Below, piece by piece: positions 1 through 7,488 of a DNA stretch of 64,000 bases. Within the stretch, counting starts at the first letter, position 1, and every line of letters begins with the position of its first letter. Both the position numbers and the translations under genes were made by a program. Under the pieces are notes generated by a model. The model was given only the letters and a program-made list of their open reading frames with translations. It ran no database searches and was not told the origin of the DNA. Source of the stretch: JAAYXE01 sp964391195 (GTDB lineage Bacteria; Chloroflexota; Anaerolineae; Anaerolineales; UBA4823); assembly GCA_964391195.1 (NCBI GenBank), contig CAYMLG010000013.1:1-64000 (forward strand), given 5' to 3'.

Positions 1-1
1 C

Positions 2-55
2 CGCGAAGGCGGCCTGACCGTCGGCGCCGGTGTGATCACCAAGATTTTGGACTAG
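2..55 (+). CDS. tuf: Elongation factor Tu, C-terminal end (partial)
   Basis: Only the last 17 codons are inside the window. They read REGGLTVGAGVITKILD and then a stop, which is the conserved C-terminus of EF-Tu (family pattern REGGxTVGAGVVTKIxx). EF-Tu delivers aminoacyl-tRNA to the ribosome as a GTPase. The gene enters from the left edge and rpsJ follows 9 nt later, the usual str-S10 junction, which supports one transcription unit. The call rests on a short tail, but tail and context agree. Confidence 0.9.
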   Translation, partial: REGGLTVGAGVITKILD

Positions 56-64
56 GTATAAATT

Positions 65-373
65 ATGGCCAAGCAGAAGATCCGCATTCGCCTCAAGGCA
101 TATGATCATCGTGTCCTCGACCAATCGGCAAAGCGTATCGTCGAGACCGCCGAGCGAACTGGCGCCAGAGTTGTTGGTCCTGTACCCTTGCCAACTCGCA
201 TCGAAAGGTTTACAATACGCCGCTCGACTTTTATCGACAAAGACTCTCACGAGCACTTTGAGATCCGCACACACAATCGCTTGATCGATGTCCTGGATCC
301 CGATTCCAAGACCATCGACATGCTCATGCGGTTAAATCTGCCTGCGGGTGTGGATATCGAGATCAAGATTTAG
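65..373 (+). CDS. rpsJ: Small ribosomal subunit protein uS10 (NusE)
   Basis: This 102-residue protein has the normal S10 length and begins with the family signature KIRIRLKAYDHRVLDQ. It carries the RFTIRRSTFIDKDSHEHFEIRTH region typical of bacterial S10 and ends in IEIKI. It sits in the 30S head and doubles as NusE in transcription antitermination. ATG 65 is preceded by an AT-rich stretch with no strong Shine-Dalgarno, so translation may be coupled to tuf just upstream. An unusually long 230-nt spacer follows before rplC. Confidence 0.97.
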   Translation: MAKQKIRIRLKAYDHRVLDQSAKRIVETAERTGARVVGPVPLPTRIERFTIRRSTFIDKDSHEHFEIRTHNRLIDVLDPDSKTIDMLMRLNLPAGVDIEIKI

Positions 374-462
374 TAATTCGTCTGCGCGTCAGGTGGTCTC
401 GCAGTCGTTTCGCCCGGCGTGGTGATACGTCTGCGGGACTACCCGACGAGAGACTGTTACAG

Positions 463-536
463 GCAACGCAAGAGCAGTTCTGCCCGGGAACACGACCAGA
501 CCCAAGCTGTCCCGACAGGCTGGCTGACTGCGTTGC
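463..536 (+). promoter_or_regulatory. Candidate structured leader between rpsJ and rplC
   Basis: The 230-nt gap between rpsJ and rplC (374-603) has no credible gene. Within it GCAACGCA (463-470) is exactly complementary to TGCGTTGC (529-536), enclosing a smaller hairpin near 504-521 (AGCTGT pairing with ACAGGCT, one bulge). The rplC Shine-Dalgarno (TTTAGGAG) lies further downstream. Long S10-L3 spacers are unusual, so an autoregulatory r-protein leader or processing site is possible. The pairing is seen in the sequence; the function is inference. Confidence 0.35.
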
Positions 537-603
537 GGACAGGGATGATGTAGCCAAGCCCAGGCTAACAGTCCCGAACTTTGAATTTAGGAGAAAAAAA
601 GAG

Positions 604-1239
604 ATGTTGAAAGGGCTGATTGGCAAGAAAGTCGGCATGACCCAGATTTTCGACGAAGCCGGTTCTGCAATCCCGGTTACTCTGATCGAAGCTGGGCCTT
701 GCTATGTAACCCAGATCCGCCTGCCCGAGCGAGATGGCTACGCAGCAGTGCAACTGGGGTTCGAGGAAGTGAAGCCAAAACGGCTAACTGGTGGTCAACT
801 AGGGCACCTGAAGCGCAATAATATGAATTTACCTCCATTGCGCTTTTTGCGTGAATTTCGGGAGAAGGATCCCGGGGTCCAAGAAGGTGACACGCTGAAG
901 GTAGATGTGTTCTCCGTAGGCGATCATGTGGATGTTGTTGGCACCAGCAAGGGTAAAGGTTTCCAGGGTGGCGTGAAACGCTACGGTTTCGGGGGAGGCC
1001 CGAAGACGCACGGCCAGTCGGACCGGCAGCGTGCGCCTGGTTCTCGTGGCGCGGGTACGACCCCTGGGCGGGTTTATAAAGGTTCGCGCGGCCCTGGTCA
1101 TATGGGTCATGACCGGGTGACGACGCAGAACCTGAGCGTGGTGCTGGTGGATGCCGAACGCAACCTGATCGGCTTGCGTGGCTCAGTCCCCGGCCCCCGA
1201 GGCGGGCTGGTGATCATCAAGGCTGCGCGGAAACAGTAG
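604..1239 (+). CDS. rplC: Large ribosomal subunit protein uL3
   Basis: The 211-residue protein begins MLKGLIGKKVGMTQIFDE, the standard L3 start, and holds the central GKGFQGGVKRYGF loop, which reaches toward the peptidyl-transferase centre, and the GHMGHDRVTTQNL segment. L3 is an early 23S rRNA assembly protein. ATG 604 follows a good Shine-Dalgarno in TTTAGGAGAAAAAAAGAG. Length and motifs are ordinary. rplD follows after 22 nt in the same operon. Confidence 0.97.
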   Translation: MLKGLIGKKVGMTQIFDEAGSAIPVTLIEAGPCYVTQIRLPERDGYAAVQLGFEEVKPKRLTGGQLGHLKRNNMNLPPLRFLREFREKDPGVQEGDTLKVDVFSVGDHVDVVGTSKGKGFQGGVKRYGFGGGPKTHGQSDRQRAPGSRGAGTTPGRVYKGSRGPGHMGHDRVTTQNLSVVLVDAERNLIGLRGSVPGPRGGLVIIKAARKQ

Positions 1240-1261
1240 CCCAGGATTGGAGTAGGCGATC

Positions 1262-1891
1262 ATGGAAGTAGAAGTCTTCAACATGGAAGGCGAGAAGGTC
1301 AGCACGATCGAACTGCCATCGGTGATCTTCGAAGCCCCAATCAATGTCGATCTGATGCACCAGGCATACGTGCGGCAAATGGCAAACGCTCGCCTGGGAA
1401 CGCACAGTACAAAAGGCCGCAGCCAGGTGTCCGGCGGCGGTCGCAAGCCGTGGCGGCAGAAGGGCACCGGCCGGGCGCGCCAGGGTTCTATCCGGGCTGC
1501 ACAGTGGGTTGGCGGTGGCAAGATCCACACCCCCAAACCGCGCGATTATTCCCAGAAGATGCCGCGCAAGATGCGCCGGGCTGCGCTGCGCTCCGCGCTG
1601 TCGGTCAAGGCTGCCGAACAAGGGATCGTGGTCGTCGAAGCGCTGACCCTCACCGAGCCGAAAACCCGCCTGATGAAGGCAGCGCTGGACAAACTGGTTG
1701 GCGATGCGAGCGCCCTGATCCTGATCCCCGAGAAGAACGGTGATTATGAGATGGTGGCCCGCTCTGCCAATAATTTGCCGGCGGCGAAAACCTTGCTGGC
1801 GACCTACCTGAACATACGCGATCTGCTTGGCTTCGACAAAGTCATCCTGCCGGTGCAGGCGCTAGATGTGTTGGTGTCGTATTTAGGATAG
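1262..1891 (+). CDS. rplD: Large ribosomal subunit protein uL4
   Basis: The 209-residue product matches bacterial L4 in length. It has the RQMANARLGTHSTKGRSQVSGG and KPWRQKGTGRARQGS blocks that form the extended loop lining the exit tunnel, followed by a Rossmann-like C-terminal domain. In some bacteria L4 represses its own operon; nothing here proves that. ATG 1262 gives MEVEVFNMEGEKV, the usual family start. A second Met seven codons in is possible but would trim the first strand. Confidence 0.97.
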   Translation: MEVEVFNMEGEKVSTIELPSVIFEAPINVDLMHQAYVRQMANARLGTHSTKGRSQVSGGGRKPWRQKGTGRARQGSIRAAQWVGGGKIHTPKPRDYSQKMPRKMRRAALRSALSVKAAEQGIVVVEALTLTEPKTRLMKAALDKLVGDASALILIPEKNGDYEMVARSANNLPAAKTLLATYLNIRDLLGFDKVILPVQALDVLVSYLG

Positions 1892-1903
1892 GTGGAGGAA
1901 GCC

Positions 1904-2206
1904 ATGACAACGATTTATGATGTGCTCCGCCGCCCGCTGATCACAGAAAAGTCGAACTACCAGAACTCGGAACTGCACCAATATGTGTTCGAGGTGGCCA
2001 CCGATGCGACCAAGAGCATGGTGAAGGATGCCGTGGAAACTCTGTTCGATGTGAACGTGGTGCGAGTGAACATTGTGAATGTTCCCGCAAAACGCACGCG
2101 CCGCGCTCGCAGCCGGCGGATGGCTGTGCGCCGAAGTGGTTATAAGAAGGCTATCGTCACGCTAGCTCCGGACGATACGATTAGTGTATTCGAAGGGGTG
2201 AAGTAA
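1904..2206 (+). CDS. rplW: Large ribosomal subunit protein uL23
   Basis: The protein is 100 residues from ATG 1904 and starts MTTIYDVLRRPLITEKS, the family signature. An in-frame GTG at 1892 would add four residues, but it lies within the Shine-Dalgarno GGTGGAGGA that serves ATG 1904, so the later start is preferred. L23 sits at the tunnel exit and docks trigger factor and SRP. Its stop overlaps the rplB start by one base (taATG), pointing to translational coupling. Confidence 0.95.
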   Translation: MTTIYDVLRRPLITEKSNYQNSELHQYVFEVATDATKSMVKDAVETLFDVNVVRVNIVNVPAKRTRRARSRRMAVRRSGYKKAIVTLAPDDTISVFEGVK

Positions 2207-3042
2207 TGCCTGTCAAGAAGTTCAAGCCGATGACCCCCGGACAGCGGGGGAGGACTGGATACACCTTCGAAGAGATTACGAAGGACAAGCCGGAGCGCTC
2301 GCTGATCAGGCCGCTGCGTAAAACCGGCGGGCGGAACATGTATGGCCGGGTAACCGTGCGCCATCGGGGCGGGGGGAACCGGCGCCATATCCGCATTGTA
2401 GATTTCAAGCGCAATAAGCACGATATCCCGGCGCGAGTGGCGGCAATCGAATATGATCCGAACCGCACTGCTCGCCTGGCGCTGCTGTTCTATGCCGATG
2501 GCGAAAAGCGCTACATTGTTGCGCCGATGGAACTGCGTGTGGGTGATACGGTGATGTCGGGCCCGAAAGCCGAGGTGCGCCCCGGCAACAGCCTGCCCAT
2601 CGCCAATATCCCGATTGGTACTGTGGTGCACAACATCGAGCTCAGGCAGGGCAAGGGCGGCCAACTGGTCCGCTCGGCCGGCGGGGCTGCACAGGTGATC
2701 GCCAAGGAAGGCGACTATGCTCAGATCCGCCTGCCATCCGGCGAGGAGCGCCTGGTTCGCCAGCAGTGCTACGCCACCATTGGCCAGGTGGGCAATGTGG
2801 AGCACCGCAATATTAAGCTGGGCAAGGCCGGGCGCAAGCGCCACCTGGGCATCCGCCCGACGGTGCGCGGCACGGCGATGAGCCCCCGCGACCATCCCCA
2901 TGGTGGTGGCGAAGGCCGCCAGCCGATTGGTATGCCGGGTCCGAAGAGCCCGTGGGGCAAACCCACCCTGGGCGCCAAGACCCGCCGCAACAAGCGGACG
3001 GATCAGTATATTGTCCGCCGCCGCGGGAAGAAACGCCGCTAA
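2206..3042 (+). CDS. rplB: Large ribosomal subunit protein uL2
   Basis: The 278-residue product has normal L2 length. It carries KRNKHDIPARVAAIEYDPNR, the SH3-like barrel region, and near the C-terminus GTAMSPRDHPHGGGEGR, the highly conserved segment with the histidine close to the peptidyl-transferase centre. The tail is strongly basic. ATG 2206 overlaps the rplW stop. The 89-nt gap after it, before rpsS, contains a strong hairpin described separately. Confidence 0.98.
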   Translation: MPVKKFKPMTPGQRGRTGYTFEEITKDKPERSLIRPLRKTGGRNMYGRVTVRHRGGGNRRHIRIVDFKRNKHDIPARVAAIEYDPNRTARLALLFYADGEKRYIVAPMELRVGDTVMSGPKAEVRPGNSLPIANIPIGTVVHNIELRQGKGGQLVRSAGGAAQVIAKEGDYAQIRLPSGEERLVRQQCYATIGQVGNVEHRNIKLGKAGRKRHLGIRPTVRGTAMSPRDHPHGGGEGRQPIGMPGPKSPWGKPTLGAKTRRNKRTDQYIVRRRGKKRR

Positions 3043-3045
3043 GAG

Positions 3046-3112
3046 TTAGTCTGTCAACTGGTTGCCTGGTCTCTTCGCCGAGACCGGCAAAGGGGCCGGG
3101 CGACTGAGTGAC
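3046..3112 (+). promoter_or_regulatory. Intercistronic hairpin upstream of rpsS
   Basis: Between rplB and rpsS, TTGCC-T-GGTCTC (3062-3073) pairs with GAGACC-GGCAA (3080-3090) around a six-base loop, an 11-bp stem with one bulged T. Short complementary blocks AGTC/GACT and GTCA/TGAC flank it and could close the structure. It is not followed by a U-run, so it is not a standard terminator. A translation-control, processing or RNA-stabilising role is possible but unproven. Confidence 0.4.
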
Positions 3113-3131
3113 GGCTAGGAGAGAAAGTAAA

Positions 3132-3419
3132 ATGGGACGTTCGTTAAAGAAAGGGCCGTTTATCGAGCCCAAGCTGCTTACGAAAATAGAGGCCATGAAC
3201 GAACGCGGCGAGAAAAAGGTGATCCGCACTTGGAGCCGCGCCAGCACCATCTTCCCCCAGATGGTGGGGCATACCATTGCCGTTCATGATGGCCGCCGGC
3301 ACGTGCCGATCTACATCACGGAGAATATGGTCGGGCATCGCCTGGGTGAGTTTGCCCCCACCCGCACCTTCCGCGGTCACCTGGCCGAGAAAAAGACGGC
3401 GCGAAAGGGAGGCAAGTAA
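3132..3419 (+). CDS. rpsS: Small ribosomal subunit protein uS19
   Basis: From ATG 3132 the protein has 95 residues and begins MGRSLKKGPFIEPKLL, the classic S19 start. The middle holds TWSRASTIFPQMVGHTIAVHDG and the C-terminal part GEFAPTRTFRGH, both near invariant. S19 binds 16S rRNA in the 30S head with S13. An upstream in-frame ATG at 3108 would add eight non-conserved residues; GGAGAG just before 3132 supports the later start. rplV follows after 3 nt. Confidence 0.97.
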   Translation: MGRSLKKGPFIEPKLLTKIEAMNERGEKKVIRTWSRASTIFPQMVGHTIAVHDGRRHVPIYITENMVGHRLGEFAPTRTFRGHLAEKKTARKGGK

Positions 3420-3422
3420 GCC

Positions 3423-3770
3423 ATGGAGACTGATATCTTGGCGAAAGCCCGCTTCGTGCCTCTCTCGGCGCAGAAGGTTCGCCTGGTTGCAGATATGGTG
3501 CGTGGCAAGAACGTAATTGACGCTCTCGCGACCCTAAAGTTCACCCCGAACCGGGCAGCACATCCGATCTACAAGGTGCTGGCTTCGGCCGCCGCGAACG
3601 GTGAGGAGAACTTCGGTGTCAGCCGGGATGATCTGTACGTTTATCGCATCTTTGCAGATGAAGCGCCGACGCGCAAGTGGCGCCGGTTCGGCGCACGCGG
3701 TCGGTTCAAGCCCTGGCTGCGGCGCTCTTCTCACATCACCGTGATTCTGCGTGAGCGCGAACAAGCATAG
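3423..3770 (+). CDS. rplV: Large ribosomal subunit protein uL22
   Basis: This 115-residue protein has normal L22 length. It shows the KARFVPLSAQKVRLVADMVRG start and the C-terminal beta-hairpin PTRKWRRFGARGRFKPWLRRSSHITVIL, the loop that reaches into the exit tunnel and where macrolide-resistance changes occur in other bacteria. The helical core APxxYKVLASAAAN is recognisable. It is tightly packed between rpsS and rpsC. Confidence 0.97.
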   Translation: METDILAKARFVPLSAQKVRLVADMVRGKNVIDALATLKFTPNRAAHPIYKVLASAAANGEENFGVSRDDLYVYRIFADEAPTRKWRRFGARGRFKPWLRRSSHITVILREREQA

Positions 3771-3784
3771 TAGGAGTAAATTTT

Positions 3785-4462
3785 ATGGGTCGTAAAGTTC
3801 ATCCAATTGGTTTTCGGCTGAAGATCAACAAGACCTGGGAAGGTCGTTGGTACGCCGAGGGCGATGACTACGTTAGCAACCTGCACCAGGACTTCCAACT
3901 GCGCGATCTGGTGCGAAACGAGGCCCCTCGCGCGGGTGTCTCTCGTGTCGAGATCGAGCGTTTTCCGGGCAAGGTGAAGGTGGTGGTACACACCGCTAAA
4001 CCGGGAATCCTGATCGGCCGCAAAGGCGAGAACGTAAAGAAGATGCGGGCCAGCCTGGAAGAAGTGGTTGGTAAGAAGATCGATCTGGAGATCAAAGAGA
4101 TCAAGTCGCCGGATCTGGACGCATATCTGGTTGCACGCAATATTGCCGATCAGCTCGAACGGCGTATCAGCTACCAGCGGGCGATGAAGCGCGCCCTCCA
4201 GCAGGCCATGCGCCAGGGTGCCGAGGGCATCCGGGTGGAGGTTTCTGGCCGGTTGAGCGGCGCCGAAATGGCTCGCACGGTGAATATGCGTGAAGGCCGG
4301 GTCCCCCGCCAGACTCTGCGCGCGGACATCGACTTTGCCAAGTCTGAAGCTCTCACTACCTACGGCCGCATCGGCGTCAAGGTCTGGATCTACAAGGGCG
4401 AGGTTCTGCCCGAGGTAGAGGAAAAGGCCGAGTCGACTGAAGGGGTGTACGTGAGTGAGTAA
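3785..4462 (+). CDS. rpsC: Small ribosomal subunit protein uS3
   Basis: The 225-residue product starts MGRKVHPIGFRL and carries a type II KH domain with the GRKGENVKKMRASLEE loop around residues 80-95. The C-terminal domain contains GAEMARTVNMREGRVPRQTLRADIDF. S3 lines the mRNA entry site and has helicase activity with S4 and S5. A weak purine stretch precedes ATG 3785. A 104-nt structured gap separates it from rplP. Confidence 0.97.
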   Translation: MGRKVHPIGFRLKINKTWEGRWYAEGDDYVSNLHQDFQLRDLVRNEAPRAGVSRVEIERFPGKVKVVVHTAKPGILIGRKGENVKKMRASLEEVVGKKIDLEIKEIKSPDLDAYLVARNIADQLERRISYQRAMKRALQQAMRQGAEGIRVEVSGRLSGAEMARTVNMREGRVPRQTLRADIDFAKSEALTTYGRIGVKVWIYKGEVLPEVEEKAESTEGVYVSE

Positions 4463-4466
4463 TCGT

Positions 4467-4534
4467 GCAGGAAGCCAGGCGCCGGCAGCCGGCCCCTTTC
4501 TGAAGGAGCAAACTGCCGGGAGATCGCTGCCTGC
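4467..4534 (+). promoter_or_regulatory. Candidate structured element between rpsC and rplP
   Basis: The gap 4463-4566 folds on paper as nested stems: GCAGG (4467-4471) with CCTGC (4530-4534), then CCGGCAG (4482-4488) with CTGCCGG (4513-4519), and an inner CCTT-tctg-AAGG hairpin. No U-run follows, so simple termination is unlikely. The complementarity is directly visible; regulation of rplP or RNA processing is only a hypothesis. Confidence 0.4.
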
Positions 4535-4566
4535 TTTCTGATCACTGAGTCTGAGAGGTAACGACT

Positions 4567-5001
4567 ATGTTAATGCCAAAGCGTGTAAAGTGGCGTAAGC
4601 AAATGCGCGGCCGGATGAAAGGCCTGGCCTATCGCGGTTCTATGGTCGCCTTCGGTGACTGGGGGCTGCAAGCCCTGGAACCGGGCCAGATCACCGCACG
4701 CCAGATTGAGGCCGCCCGGCGGGCAATCGTCCGCGCAATGAAGCGCCGGGGAAAATTCTGGATCCGCATTTTCCCGGATAAGCCGGTGACGAAAAAGCCG
4801 GCCGAGACCCGGATGGGTAAAGGCAAGGGGAACGTGGAATACTGGGTGGCTGTGGTCAGACCCGGTCGGATCATGTTCGAAGTAGGCGGGGGTCTTCCGG
4901 AGGAAGTCTCCAAGGAAGCTCTGCGGCTGGCCCAGTACAAGCTGGGGATTAAGACCAAGATCGTCGGCCGTTACGATCTGACGACAGGAGGCGAGGCATG
5001 A
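4567..5001 (+). CDS. rplP: Large ribosomal subunit protein uL16
   Basis: The protein has 144 residues (usual 137-144) and starts MLMPKRVKWRKQMRGRMKG. The central KRRGKFWIRIFPDKPVTKKPAETRMGKGKG block is the conserved L16 loop near the A and P sites of the 50S subunit. ATG 4573 is an alternative start two codons later. The stop overlaps the rpmC start (gcATGa), so L16 and L29 are probably translationally coupled. Confidence 0.97.
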   Translation: MLMPKRVKWRKQMRGRMKGLAYRGSMVAFGDWGLQALEPGQITARQIEAARRAIVRAMKRRGKFWIRIFPDKPVTKKPAETRMGKGKGNVEYWVAVVRPGRIMFEVGGGLPEEVSKEALRLAQYKLGIKTKIVGRYDLTTGGEA

Positions 5002-5210
5002 AACCCGCTGAAGTTCGCGACCTGTCCACTGAAGAAATCCGGAATCGCCTGAACGACAAGCGCGAGGAACTGATGAACCTGCGTTTCCAGCAGGCGACCG
5101 GTGAATTGACTGATTTTAACCGCTTGCGCGAGACCCGCAGGGATATTGCCCGTCTGCTGACGGAGCTCACTCAGCGGCAGCGACAGGCCAAGATGGAAGG
5201 TGAAGCATGA
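4998..5210 (+). CDS. rpmC: Large ribosomal subunit protein uL29
   Basis: A 70-residue, highly charged helical protein with KPAEVRDLSTEEIRNRL at the start and MNLRFQQATGELTDFNRLRETRRDIARL in the middle, both diagnostic of L29. It forms a coiled helical hairpin at the tunnel exit beside L23. It overlaps rplP by four bases and rpsQ by four bases, the typical packed order L16-L29-S17. Confidence 0.96.
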   Translation: MKPAEVRDLSTEEIRNRLNDKREELMNLRFQQATGELTDFNRLRETRRDIARLLTELTQRQRQAKMEGEA

Positions 5211-5545
5211 ACGAACGCCGTCGCGTAACCGGTGTGGTAACCAGTAACAAGATGGAAAAGACCGTGGTCGTTGAGATCTCCCGGACTTACCGTCACCGGC
5301 TGTATAAGAAGGTTGTCCACGAACGCAAGCGAGTGATGGCTCACGACGAACTCGGCTGCCAGATTGGCGACGAGGTTCGGATCGTGGAAAGCCGCCCGAT
5401 CTCTGCCCGCAAGCGCTGGGTTGTCGAAGAAATCCTGCGCCGCGATATCGCCGCTGCGGTGATCGAGGGCGATGCAGAATTTGAGCCGGAGCTGGAGTTG
5501 GGGTCGGAGCCGGAAACTGAGACAGAGACGGAGCCGGAGGCTTAG
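5207..5545 (+). CDS. rpsQ: Small ribosomal subunit protein uS17 with acidic C-terminal tail
   Basis: The first ~85 residues are a normal S17 OB-fold: RRVTGVVTSNKMEKTVVVEISR, then RHRLYKKVVHERKRVMAHDE and GDEVRIVESRPISARKRWVV. The protein is 112 residues, about 25 longer than common S17. The extra C-terminal part is very acidic, rich in alternating Glu, Pro and Thr after residue 88. The stop is only 2 nt before rplN. The core call is certain; the tail is odd, and its codons are repetitive GAG/GAC-type, suggesting slippage-driven growth. Confidence 0.96.
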   Translation: MNERRRVTGVVTSNKMEKTVVVEISRTYRHRLYKKVVHERKRVMAHDELGCQIGDEVRIVESRPISARKRWVVEEILRRDIAAAVIEGDAEFEPELELGSEPETETETEPEA

Positions 5546-5547
5546 CC

Positions 5548-5919
5548 ATGATCCAGCAGGAAACGCGTCTCAAAGTTGCCGACAATACGGGCGCTCGCGA
5601 GCTGCTCGTCATCCATGTCCTGGGTGGCTCATCTCGCAAGTATGGGCGAGTAGGCGACGTGGTTGTTGCTACAGTGAAGTCGGCTGCGCCTCAGGGTGCG
5701 GTCAAGAAGAGTGATCTGGTGCGCGCGGTGATCGTGCGCTGCGCCAAAGAGTGGCGGCGCGATGATGGTTCAACCATCCGCTTTGATGACAACGCCGCAG
5801 TCATTCTCGACCAGGACGGCAGGAACCCGCGGGGCACGCGCATTTTCGGCCCGGTAGCTCGCGAGCTGCGTGAAAAAGGTTTCGTAAGAATTGTATCGCT
5901 GGCCCCAGAGGTTCTCTAG
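5548..5919 (+). CDS. rplN: Large ribosomal subunit protein uL14
   Basis: The 123-residue product begins MIQQETRLKVADNTGARELL, the standard L14 signature, and continues with SKYGRVGDVVVATVKSAAPQG and the C-terminal GTRIFGPVARELREKGFVRIVSLAPEVL. L14 forms an inter-subunit bridge and is the docking site of RsfS in other bacteria. Length matches the family (122-123). Its TAG stop overlaps a GTG used as one possible rplX start. Confidence 0.98.
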   Translation: MIQQETRLKVADNTGARELLVIHVLGGSSRKYGRVGDVVVATVKSAAPQGAVKKSDLVRAVIVRCAKEWRRDDGSTIRFDDNAAVILDQDGRNPRGTRIFGPVARELREKGFVRIVSLAPEVL

Positions 5920-5951
5920 TGTCAGTGAATGAGATAGCAGGAGCGAGAACT

Positions 5952-6284
5952 GTGAAAGTAAAAATTCGCAGAGGTGATACCGTCGAGGTCATCAGTGGCC
6001 GGCGGGAAGATAAAGGAAAACGCGGCGAGGTGATCCGGGTACTGCCGGATGAGCAGCGCGTGGTGGTTCAGGGCGTCAACCTGCGCAAGAAGCACCAGCG
6101 ACAGATGCAGACCCAGGCCCGCCGCAACATCAACCCGGGCATTGTCGAGTTCGAGGCCCCGATTTCCATTTCCAACGTGATGCTGGTCTGCCCGCAGTGC
6201 AATGAGCCTGCGCGGATCGGCATTCATCGTGAGGGAAAAGAAGTTCAGCGGCTGTGCAAGAACTGCGGATCGCTGTTCGACTAG
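5952..6284 (+). CDS. rplX: Large ribosomal subunit protein uL24
   Basis: From GTG 5952 the protein has 110 residues starting MKVKIRRGDTVEVISG, the KOW-motif start typical of L24, with AGGAG about nine bases upstream. An in-frame GTG at 5919 overlapping the rplN stop would add eleven residues that do not fit the family. The C-terminal half contains CPQCNEPARIGI and LCKNCGS, two CxxC pairs that resemble the zinc-binding type of L24 tail. Confidence 0.92.
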   Translation: MKVKIRRGDTVEVISGRREDKGKRGEVIRVLPDEQRVVVQGVNLRKKHQRQMQTQARRNINPGIVEFEAPISISNVMLVCPQCNEPARIGIHREGKEVQRLCKNCGSLFD

Positions 6285-6306
6285 TGGCCGGTACGGGAGT
6301 ATTACG

Positions 6307-6855
6307 ATGAGCCATTGGCTGAAAGAACGTTACGATAAGGAAATCGCGCCGGCATTGCAAGAGACGCTCAGTTTGGGCAACCACATGGAAGTGCCGCGCG
6401 TGAAGAAAATTGTGGTGAATATCGGTTTGGGTGAAGCACTGGACAACGCCAAAGCCCTGGATGCAGCCGTGGAAGATCTGACGAAGATCGCCGGCCAGAA
6501 ACCGGTGATCACCAAAGCCCGCAAGAGCATCGCCAACTTCAAGCTGCGCGAAGGCCGGGCGATTGGGGTGAAGGTCACGCTTCGTGGTGAACGCATGTGG
6601 TCCTTCCTGGACCGCCTGGCGAACATTGCTCTGCCGCGTGTGCGCGACTTCCGGGGCATTTCACCGAATGCTTTTGATGGCCGGGGGAACTACACCCTGG
6701 GTTTACGAGAGCAACTGGTGTTCCCGGAGATCGACTACGATAAGATCGACAAGCTGCGCGGGCTGGAGATAACGATTGTTACATCTGCCCGAACCGATGA
6801 AGAAGGGCGTGCGCTGCTGGCTGCTCTGGGCATGCCATTTAGGAAGGAAGGTTAG
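6307..6855 (+). CDS. rplE: Large ribosomal subunit protein uL5
   Basis: ATG 6307 gives a 182-residue protein with SHWLKERYDKEIAPAL at the start, NHMEVPRVKKIVVNIGLGEA, and the GQKPVITKARKSIANFKLREG block that defines L5. L5 binds 5S rRNA and contacts S13. The frame is open further upstream to 6202, but that stretch overlaps rplX in another frame and is not L5-like. rpsZ follows after 3 nt. Confidence 0.97.
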   Translation: MSHWLKERYDKEIAPALQETLSLGNHMEVPRVKKIVVNIGLGEALDNAKALDAAVEDLTKIAGQKPVITKARKSIANFKLREGRAIGVKVTLRGERMWSFLDRLANIALPRVRDFRGISPNAFDGRGNYTLGLREQLVFPEIDYDKIDKLRGLEITIVTSARTDEEGRALLAALGMPFRKEG

Positions 6856-6858
6856 ACC

Positions 6859-7041
6859 ATGGCGAAAAAGAGCATGGTAGTTCGAGAAACGCGGCGGAAG
6901 TACCCGGTGCGGGTGCGCAATCGCTGCAAAGTATGCGGGCGCCCGCGCGGCTATCTGCGCCGGTTTGGCCTGTGCCGCATCTGCTTCCGGGAGCTGGCTC
7001 TTGAGGGGAAGATTCCCGGCGTTGTCAAGTCTTCCTGGTAA
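6859..7041 (+). CDS. rpsZ: Small ribosomal subunit protein uS14, zinc-binding type
   Basis: At 60 residues this is the short type Z form of S14. Cysteines at 23, 26, 39 and 42 (CKVC and CRIC) make the zinc ribbon, and RKYPVRVRNRC and GYLRRFGLCRICFREL match the family. The long zinc-free form used by many proteobacteria is not seen here. It lies between rplE and rpsH, the normal spc-operon place. Confidence 0.97.
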   Translation: MAKKSMVVRETRRKYPVRVRNRCKVCGRPRGYLRRFGLCRICFRELALEGKIPGVVKSSW

Positions 7042-7063
7042 GCAAATAGCGGAGGGATTCATA

Positions 7064-7477
7064 ATGAGTGTTGGAGATCCTATCAGTGATATGTTGACCC
7101 GCATCCGCAATGCCGTGATGATGGGGCACAATACCGTAGCGCTGCCTGGTTCCAAGATCAAGGTTGCAATCGCCAAGATCTTGAAAGAAGAAGGCTACAT
7201 CAGTGGTTATGAAGTGGTGGATGGCAAAGTTGCCAACAGCAAAATCTTGCGCCTCCGCCTGAAGTACGTCGGCGAACGCCGCGACCGCAAACCGGTAATC
7301 ACCGGCCTGGAGCGGGTCAGCCGGCCGGGACGCCGGGTCTACACCGGTAAGCAGGATATCCCCTGGGTCCTCTCGGGGATGGGCATTGCCATCCTCTCTA
7401 CGCCCAAGGGTGTGATGACAGGACAGCGCGCCCGCCAGCTCGGCGTGGGCGGCGAAGTTCTGTGCAAAATCTGGTAG
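7064..7477 (+). CDS. rpsH: Small ribosomal subunit protein uS8
   Basis: ATG 7064, preceded by GGAGGG, opens a 137-residue protein beginning MSVGDPISDMLTRIRNA. The C-terminal part GVMTGQRARQLGVGGEVLCKIW is the conserved RNA-binding motif of S8, close to STxxGVMTxxxAR in other bacteria. S8 binds helix 21 of 16S rRNA and represses the spc operon in E. coli; that control is not evident here. Confidence 0.97.
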   Translation: MSVGDPISDMLTRIRNAVMMGHNTVALPGSKIKVAIAKILKEEGYISGYEVVDGKVANSKILRLRLKYVGERRDRKPVITGLERVSRPGRRVYTGKQDIPWVLSGMGIAILSTPKGVMTGQRARQLGVGGEVLCKIW

Positions 7478-7488
7478 GAGGTAGTACC

